DNA of 64,000 bases from Alitta virens (taxonomy: Eukaryota; Annelida; Polychaeta; Phyllodocida; Nereididae): positions 8,912,526-8,976,525 of the forward strand of contig OW028581.1 of NCBI GenBank assembly GCA_932294295.1. Reading direction: 5' to 3'. The position numbers were made by a program, and so were the translations under genes. The notes below the pieces were generated by a model that saw only the letters and a program-made list of their open reading frames with translations, did not search any database and had not been told where the DNA came from. How positions within the stretch are numbered: the stretch's first letter is position 1; the number at the start of each line of letters is the position of its first letter. This document shows positions 24,431 to 36,800 of this stretch, piece after piece.

Positions 24431-24699
24431 ATATCCGCTTCTACGAGTAACTTGACGTGTACGTCGCCTGGTCTAATTTTAAAATATAACGACGGGAAAG
24501 TTGACAAGTTAAAACTACTAGCCGTCGGCTTACCCGTACAACACGTCGAGTCTCTCCTGGAATTTGACGTTTTTCCCGTACATTTACCAAAAATATATAA
24601 TAAATGGGGATGCATCTCTTGCTCTTGATCATTCTGTCTCCAGCTGCAGAAGAGCAAGGACCATGTACATGCATCAACCAGAACGAAATAGATCCTTGC

Positions 24700-24880
24700 T
24701 ACTACTAGCTGCTCAGGCCAATGATACATTTAATTTACAACTTGCTTGTGTGACCGCACTAGCTGAGGAGGAGGAGGAGAGGAAGAGAGAAGAAGAAGAA
24801 AGAAAACTGGCAGCCACGAGGAGGAGGAGGAAGAGGAGGAGGTTTTGGATGAGGCCCTGGCTGTTGAGAAGACCTCAGGT
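24700..24880 (+). pseudogene. N-terminal segment of the Harbinger transposase, inverted
   Basis: The plus-strand frame reads an acidic/basic tract (EEEEERKREEEE) followed by RRRFWMRPWLLRRPQ, the usual start of Harbinger transposases just before the segment that appears on the minus strand at 24430. Orientation is opposite to the rest of the gene. Flanking copies of 'tcgagtctctcctggaattt' at about 24548 and 24925 bracket it in direct orientation. The gene is therefore rearranged, not just mutated. Confidence 0.72.
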
Positions 24881-25070
24881 GCATCGAGTTACTCGTAGAA
24901 CCCGTCGAGTCACCCCTGGAAGCCTCGAGTCTCTCCTGGAATTTGTCCACTAATTGGCCGTAACCCATCGAGTCACCCGTAGAACCCGTTGAGTCACCCG
25001 TAGAACCCGTCGAGTCACCATAGAACCCGTCGAGTCACCCGTCAAACCCGTCGAGTCATCCGTAGAACCC
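24881..25070. repeat. Subterminal 21-22-bp tandem repeat of the Harbinger element
   Basis: Successive units of 'cccgtcgagtcacccgtaga' type with small changes. Subterminal repeats like these are often transposase- or MADF-protein-binding sites in this superfamily; that role is inferred here. Confidence 0.75.
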
Positions 25071-25182
25071 TTTTTGCCGCCAGAATCTGTCGCCAAACCC
25101 GGCAAAAAAAGCTGTTGCATAACCGCTACGTCATACTACGGCTTCACTACGGCAAAACAGGCTATGTGAGTCCTAGGCTTTA

Positions 25183-27633
25183 GCTAGCCACTAGATTTGG
25201 CTAGTTTTGATTTTCCTTATAAGTTTAATATTTCTTCATACCTCCTCTGAATGATTTTGAGTCTTTGACCCATGCCAATTAATATACCCCGTGATACGAG
25301 TTCAGTTTGGAGTTTTCAGATATTGTATACAATTATTTCATTCAAGTCATGTTGTATCATTATAGGACTCAAAATAAATATGATCCACTGTTCTATGGTC
25401 ATATTTTCCGTAAATGACATGGAGCAACTATACATTGTTCAAGTGACAACAATTTTTCGTCTGCCAAGGGCGTTGTAAGCGATTTGTCTGCAGATGAATT
25501 GTAAATCGGTGAAAGGTAATTCTTTGACATAAAGTACTACATCTTGTTGTGCCAAATTCTTCTACAAACTTGTCTTTCTTTTACATGTATTTCTATTTTC
25601 ATATATCTTACCTCTGTCAATTAACTATTTCTTATTCCGCCATACCACCACGGCCTCGGCCATTATGAGGGATGGCTCAGCCAGTTTAGCCAGCCATCTT
25701 CATGTTAAGTCAGCCATTAGGGTAAAAATAAATGGCTTCGGGGTCTAACCCTGATATAGTGGAAGTCCATTATTAAGACTACCTTTATGGATAACATGAT
25801 CAACGCATCAACCGAAGACATCCAAAATTAGTCCGATGTTGACATGTCATAATCTGGCATACATTCATTATTAAAGTGTATAATTGCAGTAATCTTATTA
25901 TGAAGTAACATTCAATATTTGGGTAAAAAATATCATCCAAAAACTAAAGCAAAACTTCTTTAATTTCCAGGAAATTTTTCATGAATTTTTGCAAATTAAA
26001 AAAAAAACTTTCTGTGCCACCAGCAAAATTCCAAGACCTTTTTTTTTCATTATTTTAAAGGAAATTTCACTTTTTACTGAAAGACCACATTATTACATCT
26101 TCAGTCCAGTGGTAGTATTAATTTTGGGTGTCCTTTTCCATGTACAACATAATCCATCTTTTTTTAGGTACGTGGTCTACCTCTGTGAAAATTGGGTTTG
26201 TCTATCAGAAAAACTCATTCAGAAAACCTTGCAGAACTCTGAAGTGAATTCAAATGAACCTGATTTCATTCACATTCAAGTTAGGCAATGTGGCGACTTA
26301 TGCAAAGATTTATAAATGGAATAAAAAGCCAATGGTCCTTCAATTTTCGTTCGAGTTGTGCAAAAGATTCAACTGAGGCAAATTCAATTTATGCTAGGTT
26401 TGCGGTTTACTTGAAAATCAAGCCATAATCTGCCGACATTTGTTTATATTTAATGCAGTGTTAATGTATTAATCAGTATATAATAACATTTTATTAGTAC
26501 AATTCATTACTCATATTCCATGTTGTTATTTAATTCTATCTCTTGCACGCTCTTTTATGCCTTCCAACTAATAAAAAAGAATTTACTTTTCTTTTGCAGG
26601 ATATAATTTCATACTTGAATAAAAACTTCCAACAAGTTTCAATGAGTTTACTGTTTTAATGTGAAAAGGTTTTTACAGTATAGGTGTTGTTACACACCTG
26701 TAAATAAATCAAACCAGCTTAAATGAAGATTATGTTATGATAGTACTTGTCAAAATGTGTGATAAGGTATTAAGGTGATATTAAGATAAATCAAGAAAAT
26801 GTCCCGACTCAAATTTTCATATCAGACCCAAAACTAGGATGGTATTTTTCAAGTAAGCAGTATAATTCTGGTTTTTGGCATAGCCAGCTCAACGACTATA
26901 ACAGACAGCTCAAAAACTATAACTGACGTTACCATAGAGAGTTTAACGCTGGATTGTCACTCAATATAACAACTGGTGGTCAAAATCTATTGCATTAATT
27001 TCATTGTCTTACCTACCATCAAGAGCCTTGCTGGGTTCACTTTCTCTGTAAAATAAATGAACTTCACCTAGCCTTTAATTTTTCATGCATCAAAATCCGA
27101 TATGTAAACAAACCAAGTGATGATCTTGATTTCTTTCAATGTATCATTTAGTTTTTGTAATTAATGCCTGACCGACTCATTAGCTTACACATATTTAGTG
27201 TGCCTTGATCAAACAAGGTGATTTTCAATCATTTGATGAAGTTTTACAAAATAGTAATTTTAACAGACAGTAACAAATTGTTGCCTATAGGGTCACTGCC
27301 ACAGCCTCATTGACCCTTAGACAAACATAATGATGAAATAGCAAGGTTTGAGGTCCATACATATACATATGTATATTGACCCAAAACATGGATGGTTCTC
27401 AGCAATGGAAATCAGGAAAAAAGCAGCAAACCATTTCAGCCAATCATAGAAAAACTCTAGACCGCAAAAATCAAGAAAATCTCAGAGAATGTAAATGTAT
27501 TGTAATCCTCTAAATAAATGTTCAGTCTTGACTAGCTTTTCTTGAGCTGGAATACTATTTGATTGTAAAGTACTCTATTATTATTAATATATTAAAATTT
27601 TGCTAATGAGGGACATTAGGACTAGTATTCATT
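25183..27633. other. No gene seen
   Basis: AT-rich sequence. The frames at 25272-25478 and 25989-26315 have no recognisable features. A diverged SINE-like patch is near 27290-27370 ('acataatgatgaaatagcaa'). Confidence 0.5.
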
Positions 27634-27975
27634 TCAGGGGCGTTGATATAGGGGGGATGGGGGGATTATATACCCCACACTTTTTGGGAAGGGGGGGGGG
27701 GATGATCAATGCAATCACCCTCCTCCCCCCTGAAGTTCACAATGAAAATTACCTTTTTTCTACACACGCTTCTGTTGTTTGTACATATGTGTTTTGTTAA
27801 ACAGTTTTACACTTAAAATTCATATCCCCTCTCCATACAGGTTTATCTATATAAATAGATTGGCATCAATGATCCACCATTACTTTACCTTTTGACAATT
27901 GTCCACGCAATAACAGCCGCCAATTGTACGAGCAACCGAAAGTTATGGTGTGACAGAAAAATTAGGCCCGCATCT
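27634..27975 (-). repeat. Interspersed repeat, copy 2 (inverted relative to 17228)
   Basis: It begins 'aggggcgttgatatagg' and carries 'ttcacaatgaaaattacc', 'gcatcaatgatccaccatta' and 'taacagccgccaattgtacg', the reverse of copy 1, ending near 'ttaggccc'. It is longer than copy 1 because of an extra central segment at about 27765-27830. Confidence 0.8.
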
Positions 27976-28818
27976 CCCCCACCCGAGAAATCGCCGTCCC
28001 TGATTCAGTTAGTAATATATATTACATTTGAATAAGTTATATCACAAGCCACATCTATTAAGTTAATAAGTGTTTTATTTATGCTATTATGGACCGCAGT
28101 TGACCCAACTATGAGGCCACACTTAGTTGGTCGGTCAACAATAAAATTATAAAATAAAATTTCAAAACAGATGCTGGTATTCAGTGGGCCAATTATGCTT
28201 CCCTGAATTAGCATATCTGTGGATAGTGCTTGGAAAGAAAAAATAAATTATTAAATAAATAAGTGGCATGATCTGCCAATCATTCCTTTGACAGGCATAC
28301 TTTTAGCATAATCCACATCTGCTGATATTCGGTGGCCGCTAATGCTTCCCTGAATTAGCATTTCCGTGAGTGAGGTGTTTGGTGGGAAGTTGTCACACTT
28401 GAAGTGAAGAGATCATAGCATGGGCTTCAAAGAATGAGAATTAGATTAGTATATTACCATTTATCATTGCCACTGCAGTTTGGTTCTTGCAAAAAAGAGT
28501 GCTTAATACAGAAGCATATTGGTACACCGGTTCTCAATATACCGTTTATACCGGTACAAAGATAACGATATGGGTAATGATAATCGTTATGTAATAATAA
28601 TGATACACTGAAACGACTACAGATCGGCGATTTTGACAAAAAACACATGGACTGGCCAGATGTTTTGAGTGTTTTCAAAGGATACAGTGCTCCGACTATA
28701 ATAACATGAGGACTAACCACGAGGGTCTAAAGTTATAATAAAGATTTGTTCATTAAATTTATTAGTCTCTTTCCATTTGATTAGGTTTCCCAAATGTTTA
28801 TTTGTTCTGTCATAGTTT
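27976..28818. other. No gene seen; short dispersed duplicates
   Basis: Two related segments at about 28170-28240 and 28319-28386 share 'gcttccctgaattagcat'. Small hairpins of cgata type are at 28560-28592 ('ataacgat'...'atcgttat'). No coding features. Confidence 0.5.
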
Positions 28819-28876
28819 AACGATACGTATCACGATACTATCGTATCGGTTTTACTGTATCGTGATACGTATCGTA
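28819..28876. repeat. Strong hairpin, 19-bp arms
   Basis: The arm 'acgatacgtatcacgatac' (28820-28838) is the exact complement of 'gtatcgtgatacgtatcgt' (28857-28875), with an 18-nt loop. It is probably the end or core of a MITE-like element that starts near 28510. Confidence 0.7.
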
Positions 28877-29582
28877 TTGTTTTGAAGATAAAGGTGTACT
28901 ATGGTGCCACCTAAAAAAAAGTTTCGAGAAGACTTTTATTTTAATAAAAACAGTTCTCTTTTGTAATTGTCTAAAAACTTCTCATAATAACAAGAAACTC
29001 TTTTCGTCAATCATTACAAAAATTTATTACAAATGCATTTATTACGAAAACAAGTTCATGATCTTACCTACGTCATCGTAGGAAAATGTTATCTAAGGTT
29101 GAAGAACCTTCATGAAGCTGCCACTAACTTCATCCAATACAGGGAGAATGTTAAAAAAATAACCCATATATTGTAGGATTAGCAAACACCTATATTAGCA
29201 TTTTTATGCGGCCGGTGAATAAAATTGTGCAATATAAATATCATTGTTACGAAAAGTCTAACTAAGCCTATTACAATGAGCAGTATTGTTAAATATCCAC
29301 AGATGATATCGAATTTGGTTGGTTTACCAAACCAATAAAGCCAAATGATGCTTCATACTGACCGGGCTTAAATTGATCCTCGAACAACCATATACCTGAA
29401 CTATTAATCTTTGGGTAAGATCAATGATTTGGATAATTTGTTTTAATCCCTCAATGCACGTCCACAGTGAATCAGCTTTTTCGTAAGCCTATGTATTGTC
29501 CGTACATATGATTTAGAATTTTTTTAAGCTTTAATAATGCCAATCAATGCAAAGCATATGTCAAGAGAAGATACATTTTCTG
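28877..29582. other. Upstream region of the giant gene, nothing specific seen
   Basis: AT-rich sequence with no open frame of interest and no recognised repeat. It would contain the distal promoter if the start at about 29615 is correct. Confidence 0.45.
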
Positions 29583-29620
29583 TATAAAAAGGAAACACGG
29601 CATCGGATCGTTGCAGTCTC
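29583..29620 (+). promoter_or_regulatory. TATA promoter of the giant arginine-rich protein gene (inferred)
   Basis: TATAAAAA at 29583-29590 lies 32 nt before an initiator-like 'gcagtct' whose A is at 29615. A short exon and a perfect GTAAGT donor at 29643 follow. The spacing is that of a strong TATA-type promoter, as used by abundant tissue-specific products. The link to the coding exon at 33823 is inferred from the splice signals only. Confidence 0.6.
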
Positions 29621-29642
29621 ATCAGAAAGATGGAGGAGTAAG
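29615..29642 (+). other. Candidate non-coding leader exon with a 3-codon upstream ORF
   Basis: The exon would be about 28 nt, ending in AG before GTAAGT. Inside it is ATG GAG GAG TAA (29630-29641), a complete Met-Glu-Glu-stop frame in strong context (A at -3, G at +4). After splicing to 33823 its stop would lie only 7 nt before the main ATG. Confidence 0.5.
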
Positions 29643-30612
29643 GTAAGTCACTTAAAAATTGTTAATTGATATCTAAGTCGAAATTTTCCAATGAATGCTT
29701 TTTTGATATGTACCAAAAACAAAACAAAAAGATAAAATTAGAGTGAATATGCTTTTAAAGATAAAGAATTGCTACCAGATTTGTAACCATTGCCCCAGAT
29801 GGTATTCCTGGTTGGCAAACGTTTGCCTGACAATTTAATGAGGGCAAAGCTGGGTAAACATTGATTGGATATGATATGCTGCTATATGGGGCATTTCATG
29901 ACACAAATTAGTAGCATCAATTATAGAGGACATAGCTAAATCACAGTGAATTATAGAAATGGAAAACTTTGTAGATGTTTCATACAACTGCCAATGTAGG
30001 ACTGCACAGATGTCTTGTTGAGATTTTAGATGTAGGTATGTGTGGTAGTTCTAATAAGTCGAATGTGCCAAAGCCATAGTTTTGCACATCACGAAAGTTA
30101 AAAAGAACATTTAAAGAAAACCTTTTTTATTCTTTATAAATCTTTGCATGAGTCAAAACTCATAAACCTCACTCAAATCAAATCAGATAATCCATTTAAA
30201 TTTATGTTTGACTAAGCTAATTCTCTATGTAGATACGAAATAGACCTGTCTATGCTAAGTCAGAAAGCATAGCAATCTCACACACTCAAAAAAATTACAA
30301 TCTTCAATTAGAAAATCTGTTCTTCCCATGCAGTCTCATCATTTAAATATAAATGAACTAAGAACTTCCAAAAATGCATATGGTAATTAATCAATCAGCT
30401 ATTTCAGCCAATTTCACAGACTTGGATACTTAACACCAAGGGAATTTATGTGGATCTGGTATTCACACTGGTTAAGGCAGTACTCCTCAGCCAATGGGAA
30501 TTTCTGATTTGAAATTTGCTGTAGGTGACACTTATCATTAGTATGTTTATCCAATTGGTTAACAATTCACTGCAAGCTGACTTTGATTCATACGTTGATG
30601 CGAGTTTGCAGC

Positions 30613-30769
30613 GGGTGGGGGCCTAGCTCAGTGGGAGCGCTCTGGGCTTCCAACCACTTGGTCGAGCTAAAGTTGGATTGCTGTTTCATCCTTCATCTCT
30701 CTCATTGCCAGGGTCTTTACCTGTCCTAATTAGACCATCAGGTGCAGAAATACAGGACTAAAGCCCTCA
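30613..30769 (+). mobile_element. tRNA-derived SINE with target-site duplication
   Basis: The 157-bp body starts with a tRNA-like head, 'gcctagctcagtgggagcgc' (A-box type), and lies between 13-bp direct repeats: 'gcgagtttgcagc' (30600-30612) and 'gcaagtttgcagc' (30770-30782), one mismatch. It is a different family from the SINE at 2718. The flanking duplication supports retroposition. Confidence 0.75.
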
Positions 30770-32947
30770 GCAAGTTTGCAGCAAATATTCAACCATTACC
30801 AAGATTCTCCACCATCTATAGAGTGCAATTTTCCTCTAACAGTTCAGTTAAAGAGCAGCTGCCCACTAGCCAACTGCGAGTAGCGAGGTAGTTGTGTACC
30901 AGGATCGTAATACTATAGTAAGCTTACCATTAAACAGGTATACAGTATACACAACAATTTAATTTCATAGCTAAGCAATCATGCATACATGCATACATTG
31001 CACATAATTTTAAACTAGGTTTATTTTCCCAACTTAATTCTAACTATCAATATCTAACAAAACCAATGGAGAGTCCAAGATTCATATGACGTCCTCTGTA
31101 AATCAGTTTTAAAGTCAATGAAATCTGCTGTAACAGTATGTGAACTTCTACCTATAGTTCAGCTCAGCAACACACAATGAAAAATTTACCAAATATTTGC
31201 CGATAACAAACGTGTGTTTACACTATTTCCAAAAAAATTTCTTTTCACAGCATCTCAGTTTACACTTTTAAGAATAGGTATGATGATCAGGCCTTTAAAA
31301 GCTGAGAAATAATTATTGAAATATCTGGTAACTTGGAACCATCTAGGATCTAGGAACTAGGAACTATTATAATCTAGGTACTGCCTATTCATTATCATCT
31401 AGTCATTATCATCCACAGTATCTAGCAGATGTGAGTACACCCTTTGGGAAGCCTGCATATAACATAACATTTAAATCATCAATATCTCAGGACATGTCCA
31501 TCTGACTATAGTCAAATTTTCAGAGGTTGCTGTTGATGTATATCACTTCCATTTGAATGGTACAAATCATTGATAGCCACATTCCAGTTAGGCACAGGAA
31601 GCTTGATAATAAAAATGGCCAAGATATGGTAGTCTTTACTCACAAAAGCATTTAATCATTTTGAATTGGAATTCATATTCCAGGCATTCAGATTGCATGC
31701 ATCAAGTGTAATGAATATGGTGAACCTGACAGCTGTATTACCCATTTGGCTTTTGGCTCCTATTTTTTTTTTTTCAGGGAATATGAGCATGATAATGGCA
31801 AAATAATGACAGTTCTCTAAAATGAGCTACGTTTGTTCTATCTTTTTGTGCATCAAATGTTTATGAAAGGCTGCAATGACTTCTGTAGTGACAATTTTCT
31901 AGCTGCAAAACTGAATTTTAAACATGTATGAAATTTTGCCCAATGGGTTAACTTTTTTTTTTAAATGGACCCGTCTGTGAAAAACTTAATACAGCTAGTA
32001 AGTTCACCATATTTACATTTAGTTGGTTTATACTTGCTAAGTGCTAGGATGATAATTTTTTGAGTAATTAATTATCAATTTTTCATCACTACCATGTTTT
32101 GAATATTTTTCTCATCAAGCTCCATGTGTCAAACTGATGTTGACAACCAATACCCGTCAATGGAAGCTGAAGACATGACCATCAATCTCTGAACATTTAT
32201 ATGATAATTGCCTATGTATTGGCAGGTTTGTACAGGGGTGACATTGATGACCTTTCAGGTTAAAACGTTTACTCCACCAAAGTGTACTCACTTCTGTTAG
32301 ATACTGCAGGAATAAATAAGAACTGTCTATTAATCAACAACTACGGCTATAAAATATATTTTAATTAAATATCTGGGAATTGCATATGAATTAACTAGGA
32401 ACTACATGAGCTATCTAGGAAATTTCCAAAAACCATCAATATCTATTCACTGGGTTAAAAAATTAACTACTGATCTGAAAATTGTATGGGGAGTCAGGTA
32501 CTAACTAAAACTAAGTAGGAATTATGTTGGATCTTAAAAAACACCTAGGGAATTAAATAGGAACTGGAAGTTGGTTGAGGAAGTCTCAATTTCTTGTTCA
32601 GACATCTCTCAGAATCTGTGCTTCCAGCCAGGTATAAAAACTATAGAATTTAAGGGAAATGTAGAAAACAATGTACTGAATCATTAAAAATACGGAGATT
32701 ACAGTTTTCCACATCATCATAATCATAAAGCAAAATCATTTGAGATAGTAACTCTGTGGAGTCACATTTTTTAGTTACTTACTAGCGTATAATTGTCTAA
32801 AATTAGGACAATGCATTTTTAAGACAACTGACTTCTATATATTCATCTTGCACTGAGTCAGACTTATGACTTATCACACTAATGCAGAGTTGAAGGAGAA
32901 AAATCAAAGATTGCACTAACTAGGCTAAAAGCAAGCACAAAAAGGAA

Positions 32948-33727
32948 CACTGCCCTTCAAAAGTTTGGAAACGCACTGGACAACACAGCGTTTTGGTTGA
33001 TTCTATTTAAATATCTGGATATGTGATTGCCCAATTAAAACAGGTTATGCAGCCCAAGTCACTGATGAAATATTCGAAATACATATTACATATATTATGT
33101 AATTATCATTTTAATATGCATTTTCACTTGTCTCAGGTGCAAACTATTTTTGAGTAATTGACAAATATTCCATTGCAGTGCCTACTGCAAATAATTAAAG
33201 GTGGTAATCATCTTCATGAGTGTCTTGTTGAGTCATGGAAGAGTTTGTGAACTGTATTTTTAGATATGTCAACAATAAAATGCCCTGTAGAAGTAGAAAA
33301 ACGGCCTTTTCTTCTCTTTTTTAAAACTTGATTAGGGGTTACTATTTTCATCTGTACCTTAGTCAAAGTGAGTGAACCCTAATTGTACATCTCGTGCAAA
33401 TCAAAGTTTCGGTTATCCGTAAAATTTAATATCGCACTTTGGAAGAGTAATAATAGTTGTTAAAACTCTTGCATATAAACAGTTTACTCACAAATACAAT
33501 GATATACCTTTCTACACATTAAAAACATCCTACATTGTTGCATATTTGACAATGTGACACAACACTGTTAGATAAATACCAAGAACACAATTCTGATGTC
33601 TTTTATCTGTGGAATGGACAAACATGATTATTTAACTCTTTGGTCAATTACATGATGAAAGATGAAAAGAACAATATCATCAAAAATGTTGCTACTCTGG
33701 ATATTTCCAAACTGTTGGAGGGCACTG
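32948..33727. mobile_element. Non-autonomous Tc1/mariner-like element
   Basis: The ends are imperfect inverted repeats. The left end starts 'cactgcccttcaaaagtttg'; the right end, read inward, is 'cagtgccctccaacagtttg'. TA follows the right end, as expected for this superfamily. No transposase frame was seen in the roughly 780 bp. Confidence 0.65.
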
Positions 33728-33828
33728 TAATGTCATATAATAGTTAGACTAAATAATCTACACCAGAAGAGGTCACGAGTACTAAAGAGATTTGCCACGC
33801 TATTCTTCTTTTTAAATTTCAGGCCACG

Positions 33829-36800
33829 ATGAGGACTGCATTAATAAATCTTGGTGTCATTTTGGCACTTTGTGCCATAACGGCACAAGGTTCTAAGAGT
33901 AAACAGACATTAAAGGATGGAACTGTAGAGGAAACATCAACAATTGTAGTTCAGGGGGCAACGGAGGAGATCATAGAAGGAAACATTGTTGTCAAAGATG
34001 CCGTCGGATGGAAAGAATGTAACAAGAAATTCAAAGGAGCAAAAGCAAAACTTTGTGTCAAGCACTACAAGGAGCGATACGCCGTCAAGCTAAAGGGTGG
34101 ATCCAGCACAGGAGGAACCACCAGTAGCAGCACTGTCACCACATCAGTGGTCCAGGGTGCTGTTGAAGAAATCATTGAAGGTGATATTGTAGTCAAAGAT
34201 GCAAATGGCTGGAAAGCTTGCAACAAGAAATTCAATGGTGCAAAAGCCACACTTTGCATAAAACACTACAAAGAAAGATACACCGCGAAGGGGAAAGGTG
34301 GTTCCAAAGGCGGAAGCACCACCAGCAGCAGCACTGTCACTACCACTGCAGTTCAAGGCAGTGTTGAGGAAATCATAGAAGGTGATATTGTAGTCAAAGA
34401 TGCAAATGGCTGGAAAGCTTGCAACAAGAAATTCAATGGTGCAAAAGCCACACTTTGCATTAAACACTACAAAGAAAGATACGCCGCGAAGGGGAAAGGT
34501 GGTTCCAAAGGCGGAAGCAGCACTGTCACTTCCACTGTAGTTCAAGGCGGTGTTGAGGAATTCATAGAAGGTGGCATTGTAGTGAAGGATGCAAATGGCT
34601 GGAAGGCTTGCAACAAGAAATTCAAAGTCGCAAAAGCCAAGCTTTGCATCGAGCACTACAAGAAAAGGTATGCTATCTTGCAGAAGGGAGGTTCCACAGG
34701 AGGATCCACCACTACTAGCACCACCACCAGCACTGTCACAACCACAATTGTGCAAGGATCTGTAGAAGAAGTTATAGAGGGCGAAATTGTGATCCGAGAT
34801 GCAAATGGATGGAAACAATGCAACAAAAAATTCCAAGGGTTGAAGGCCCAACTTTGCATCAAGCATTACAAGGCACGTTATGCAGTGAAACTCTCTGGCA
34901 AAGGCTACGGAACAGCTGGTTCAACTACAGATGTGATTGAGACAACAATAATCACTTCTGAGTATCAAGACATCATTGAAGGAGGAATTGTTGTCAAAAC
35001 TCCTTATGGTTGGAAACAATGTCTCAAGAAGTTCAAAGGTGGCAGAAGGCAACGTTGCATCCAGCATTACAAAAGACGCTACACAATCAGGATACGTCAA
35101 CAGAACAGAGCAATTAGACGTAAACTGATATCACGAAAATACAACAGATACGATTACATACTGTGGATAAGCCGAAGGAAACAGTACAGGCGCAGGTGCA
35201 GTAGATTGAGAGGTGGTTTCAGAAGAGCTTGTTTCAGGAGATTCAGGAGGCGATTCGGAGGCCGATGGACCTATAGGAGATGGAAATTAGTGCGTGCACG
35301 CTATTGGGTGGGGTGCCTGAAACTTAAAGGTAGTTCCAGAAGAGCATGCTTAAGGAGATACAGCAGACGGTTTGGAGGACCTAAGGGCTTTGGGGGGTGG
35401 TACAAAAGGACACTCACCTATAGGAAATACTGCCTGAAGCTCAAAGGTAAAACCAGACAAAGCTGTTTGACAAGACTTCGTTTGCGCCTTGGGAAGCGTA
35501 GGGGCTATTGGCGATGGCTGACCAGAAGACGTAAATATCAAAGAACATGCCTCAAAAAGAAAGGAAAGGCAAGAAAAGCCTGCTTGGCAAAATGGCGTAG
35601 AATCTATGGAAGACGAGTAACTTACACTGTATGGCTCCAGCGAATAAAGGGAATAAGGAAGCGGTGCTTACGATTCAGAGGTTTGAGGAGAAGACTGTGT
35701 CTGAGACGTTACAGAATCCGTTTTGGCAAACGCCGTTTCTACCGCCTTTGGCTGAGACGGAGGATAAATTACCAAAGGCGTTGTCTGCATCTGAAGGGTA
35801 AAAGAAGAAGCGCTTGCCTTAAAAGATGGAAAATAACATTTGGAACAAATATTTCATATGGACGCTGGCGAAAGATGAGACTAACTTTCTGGAGAACATG
35901 CATCAGAATGGTTAGGAGGAAGAGAAAGCGATGTCTTGTTATTTATCGACGACGTTTTGGCAGGCGCCAAGGATATGCAAGATTGATTAGAGTTCGAAAC
36001 AGATACAGGAAGAGCTGCTTGAGATTACGTGGCTATAGGAGAAGACAATGTCTTACTAGATGGCGACGGAAATATGGAAGAAGACTTCGCTACAAGTTGT
36101 GGGTACGACGCATTCGTAGATACAGACAGCGTTGCCTCAGAATTAGGAGGAACAGAAGGAGAGCAATGTGCTTAGTCAGATGGAAAGTGCGATACTCTAG
36201 ACGCACTGCTTACATGAATTGGCTAAGATACCGGCGAAGATATTTTCGGTTCTGTCGCAGACTCAAAGGAAAGAAAAGGAAGATCTGTTTGAGGAAGTAT
36301 ACGAGGCGTTATGGAAGACGTGTTATCAGCTATTATTACTGGTTATGGCGTAGATACCGCTACAGCAAACGCTGCAATGGATTGCGTGGCACTGCACAAA
36401 GACTTTGCTTCCGTCGTTATAAAATACGATTTAGTGGGCGCAAATACTATAGGCGTTGGCTTTTGTTCAGACTGCGGTACAGGAGGCGCTGCTTGAGACT
36501 TAAGGGACCTAGGAAATCAAAATGTATTGCACGTTGGGTGAAGCGCTTTGGTAAAAAAAGGGTGCCCTATGGACAATGGCTTATTGCTAGACGTAGACGA
36601 AGAATTTCCTGCATGAGGCTCAAACGCAGGAAAAAGAAAAGGTGCCTGCAACAATATTTTAGTTATTATGGATGGCGTTGGGGATATGGTTATTGGTTGA
36701 TAAGGAGAAGGATATACTACAAGAAATGCAAGAGATTCAGTGGAGTCAGGAGGAGAGCTTGCATAAGACGTCTAAGGAAAATCTATGGAAGACGAGTTCG

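Larger units (their letters stand above)
20737..25179 (+). mobile_element. PIF/Harbinger DNA transposon, decayed
   Basis: The ends form long inverted repeats: 20746-20802 and 25114-25170 match at 52 of 57 positions (both starting 'ctcacatagcc' read inward), preceded by shorter similarity ('agcc') out to 20737 and 25179. The triplet TTA flanks both sides (20734-20736, 25180-25182), and a 3-bp TTA/TAA target duplication is typical of PIF/Harbinger. The element carries the two genes expected for the superfamily, a DDE transposase and a MADF/Myb-like protein, both broken. Subterminal repeats based on 'cgtcgagtcacccgtagaa' lie at the right end, with related words near 20960-21120. A SINE fragment sits between the genes. 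Confidence 0.93.
29643..33822 (+). other. Inferred intron 1 of the giant gene
   Basis: The donor GTAAGT is at 29643 and the acceptor 'cttctttttaaatttcag' ends at 33822, six bases before the start codon. It contains a SINE at 30613-30769 and a Tc1-like element at 32948-33727. Degenerate 'aactaggaact' words lie near 31330-31400 and 32370-32590. No coding exon was recognised inside. Confidence 0.6.

Noticed and set aside
30616..30690. Functional tRNA gene
   Set aside because: The head has an A-box and a TTCCAA-like anticodon region, but no proper T arm or acceptor pairing. It is embedded in a SINE with a target duplication.
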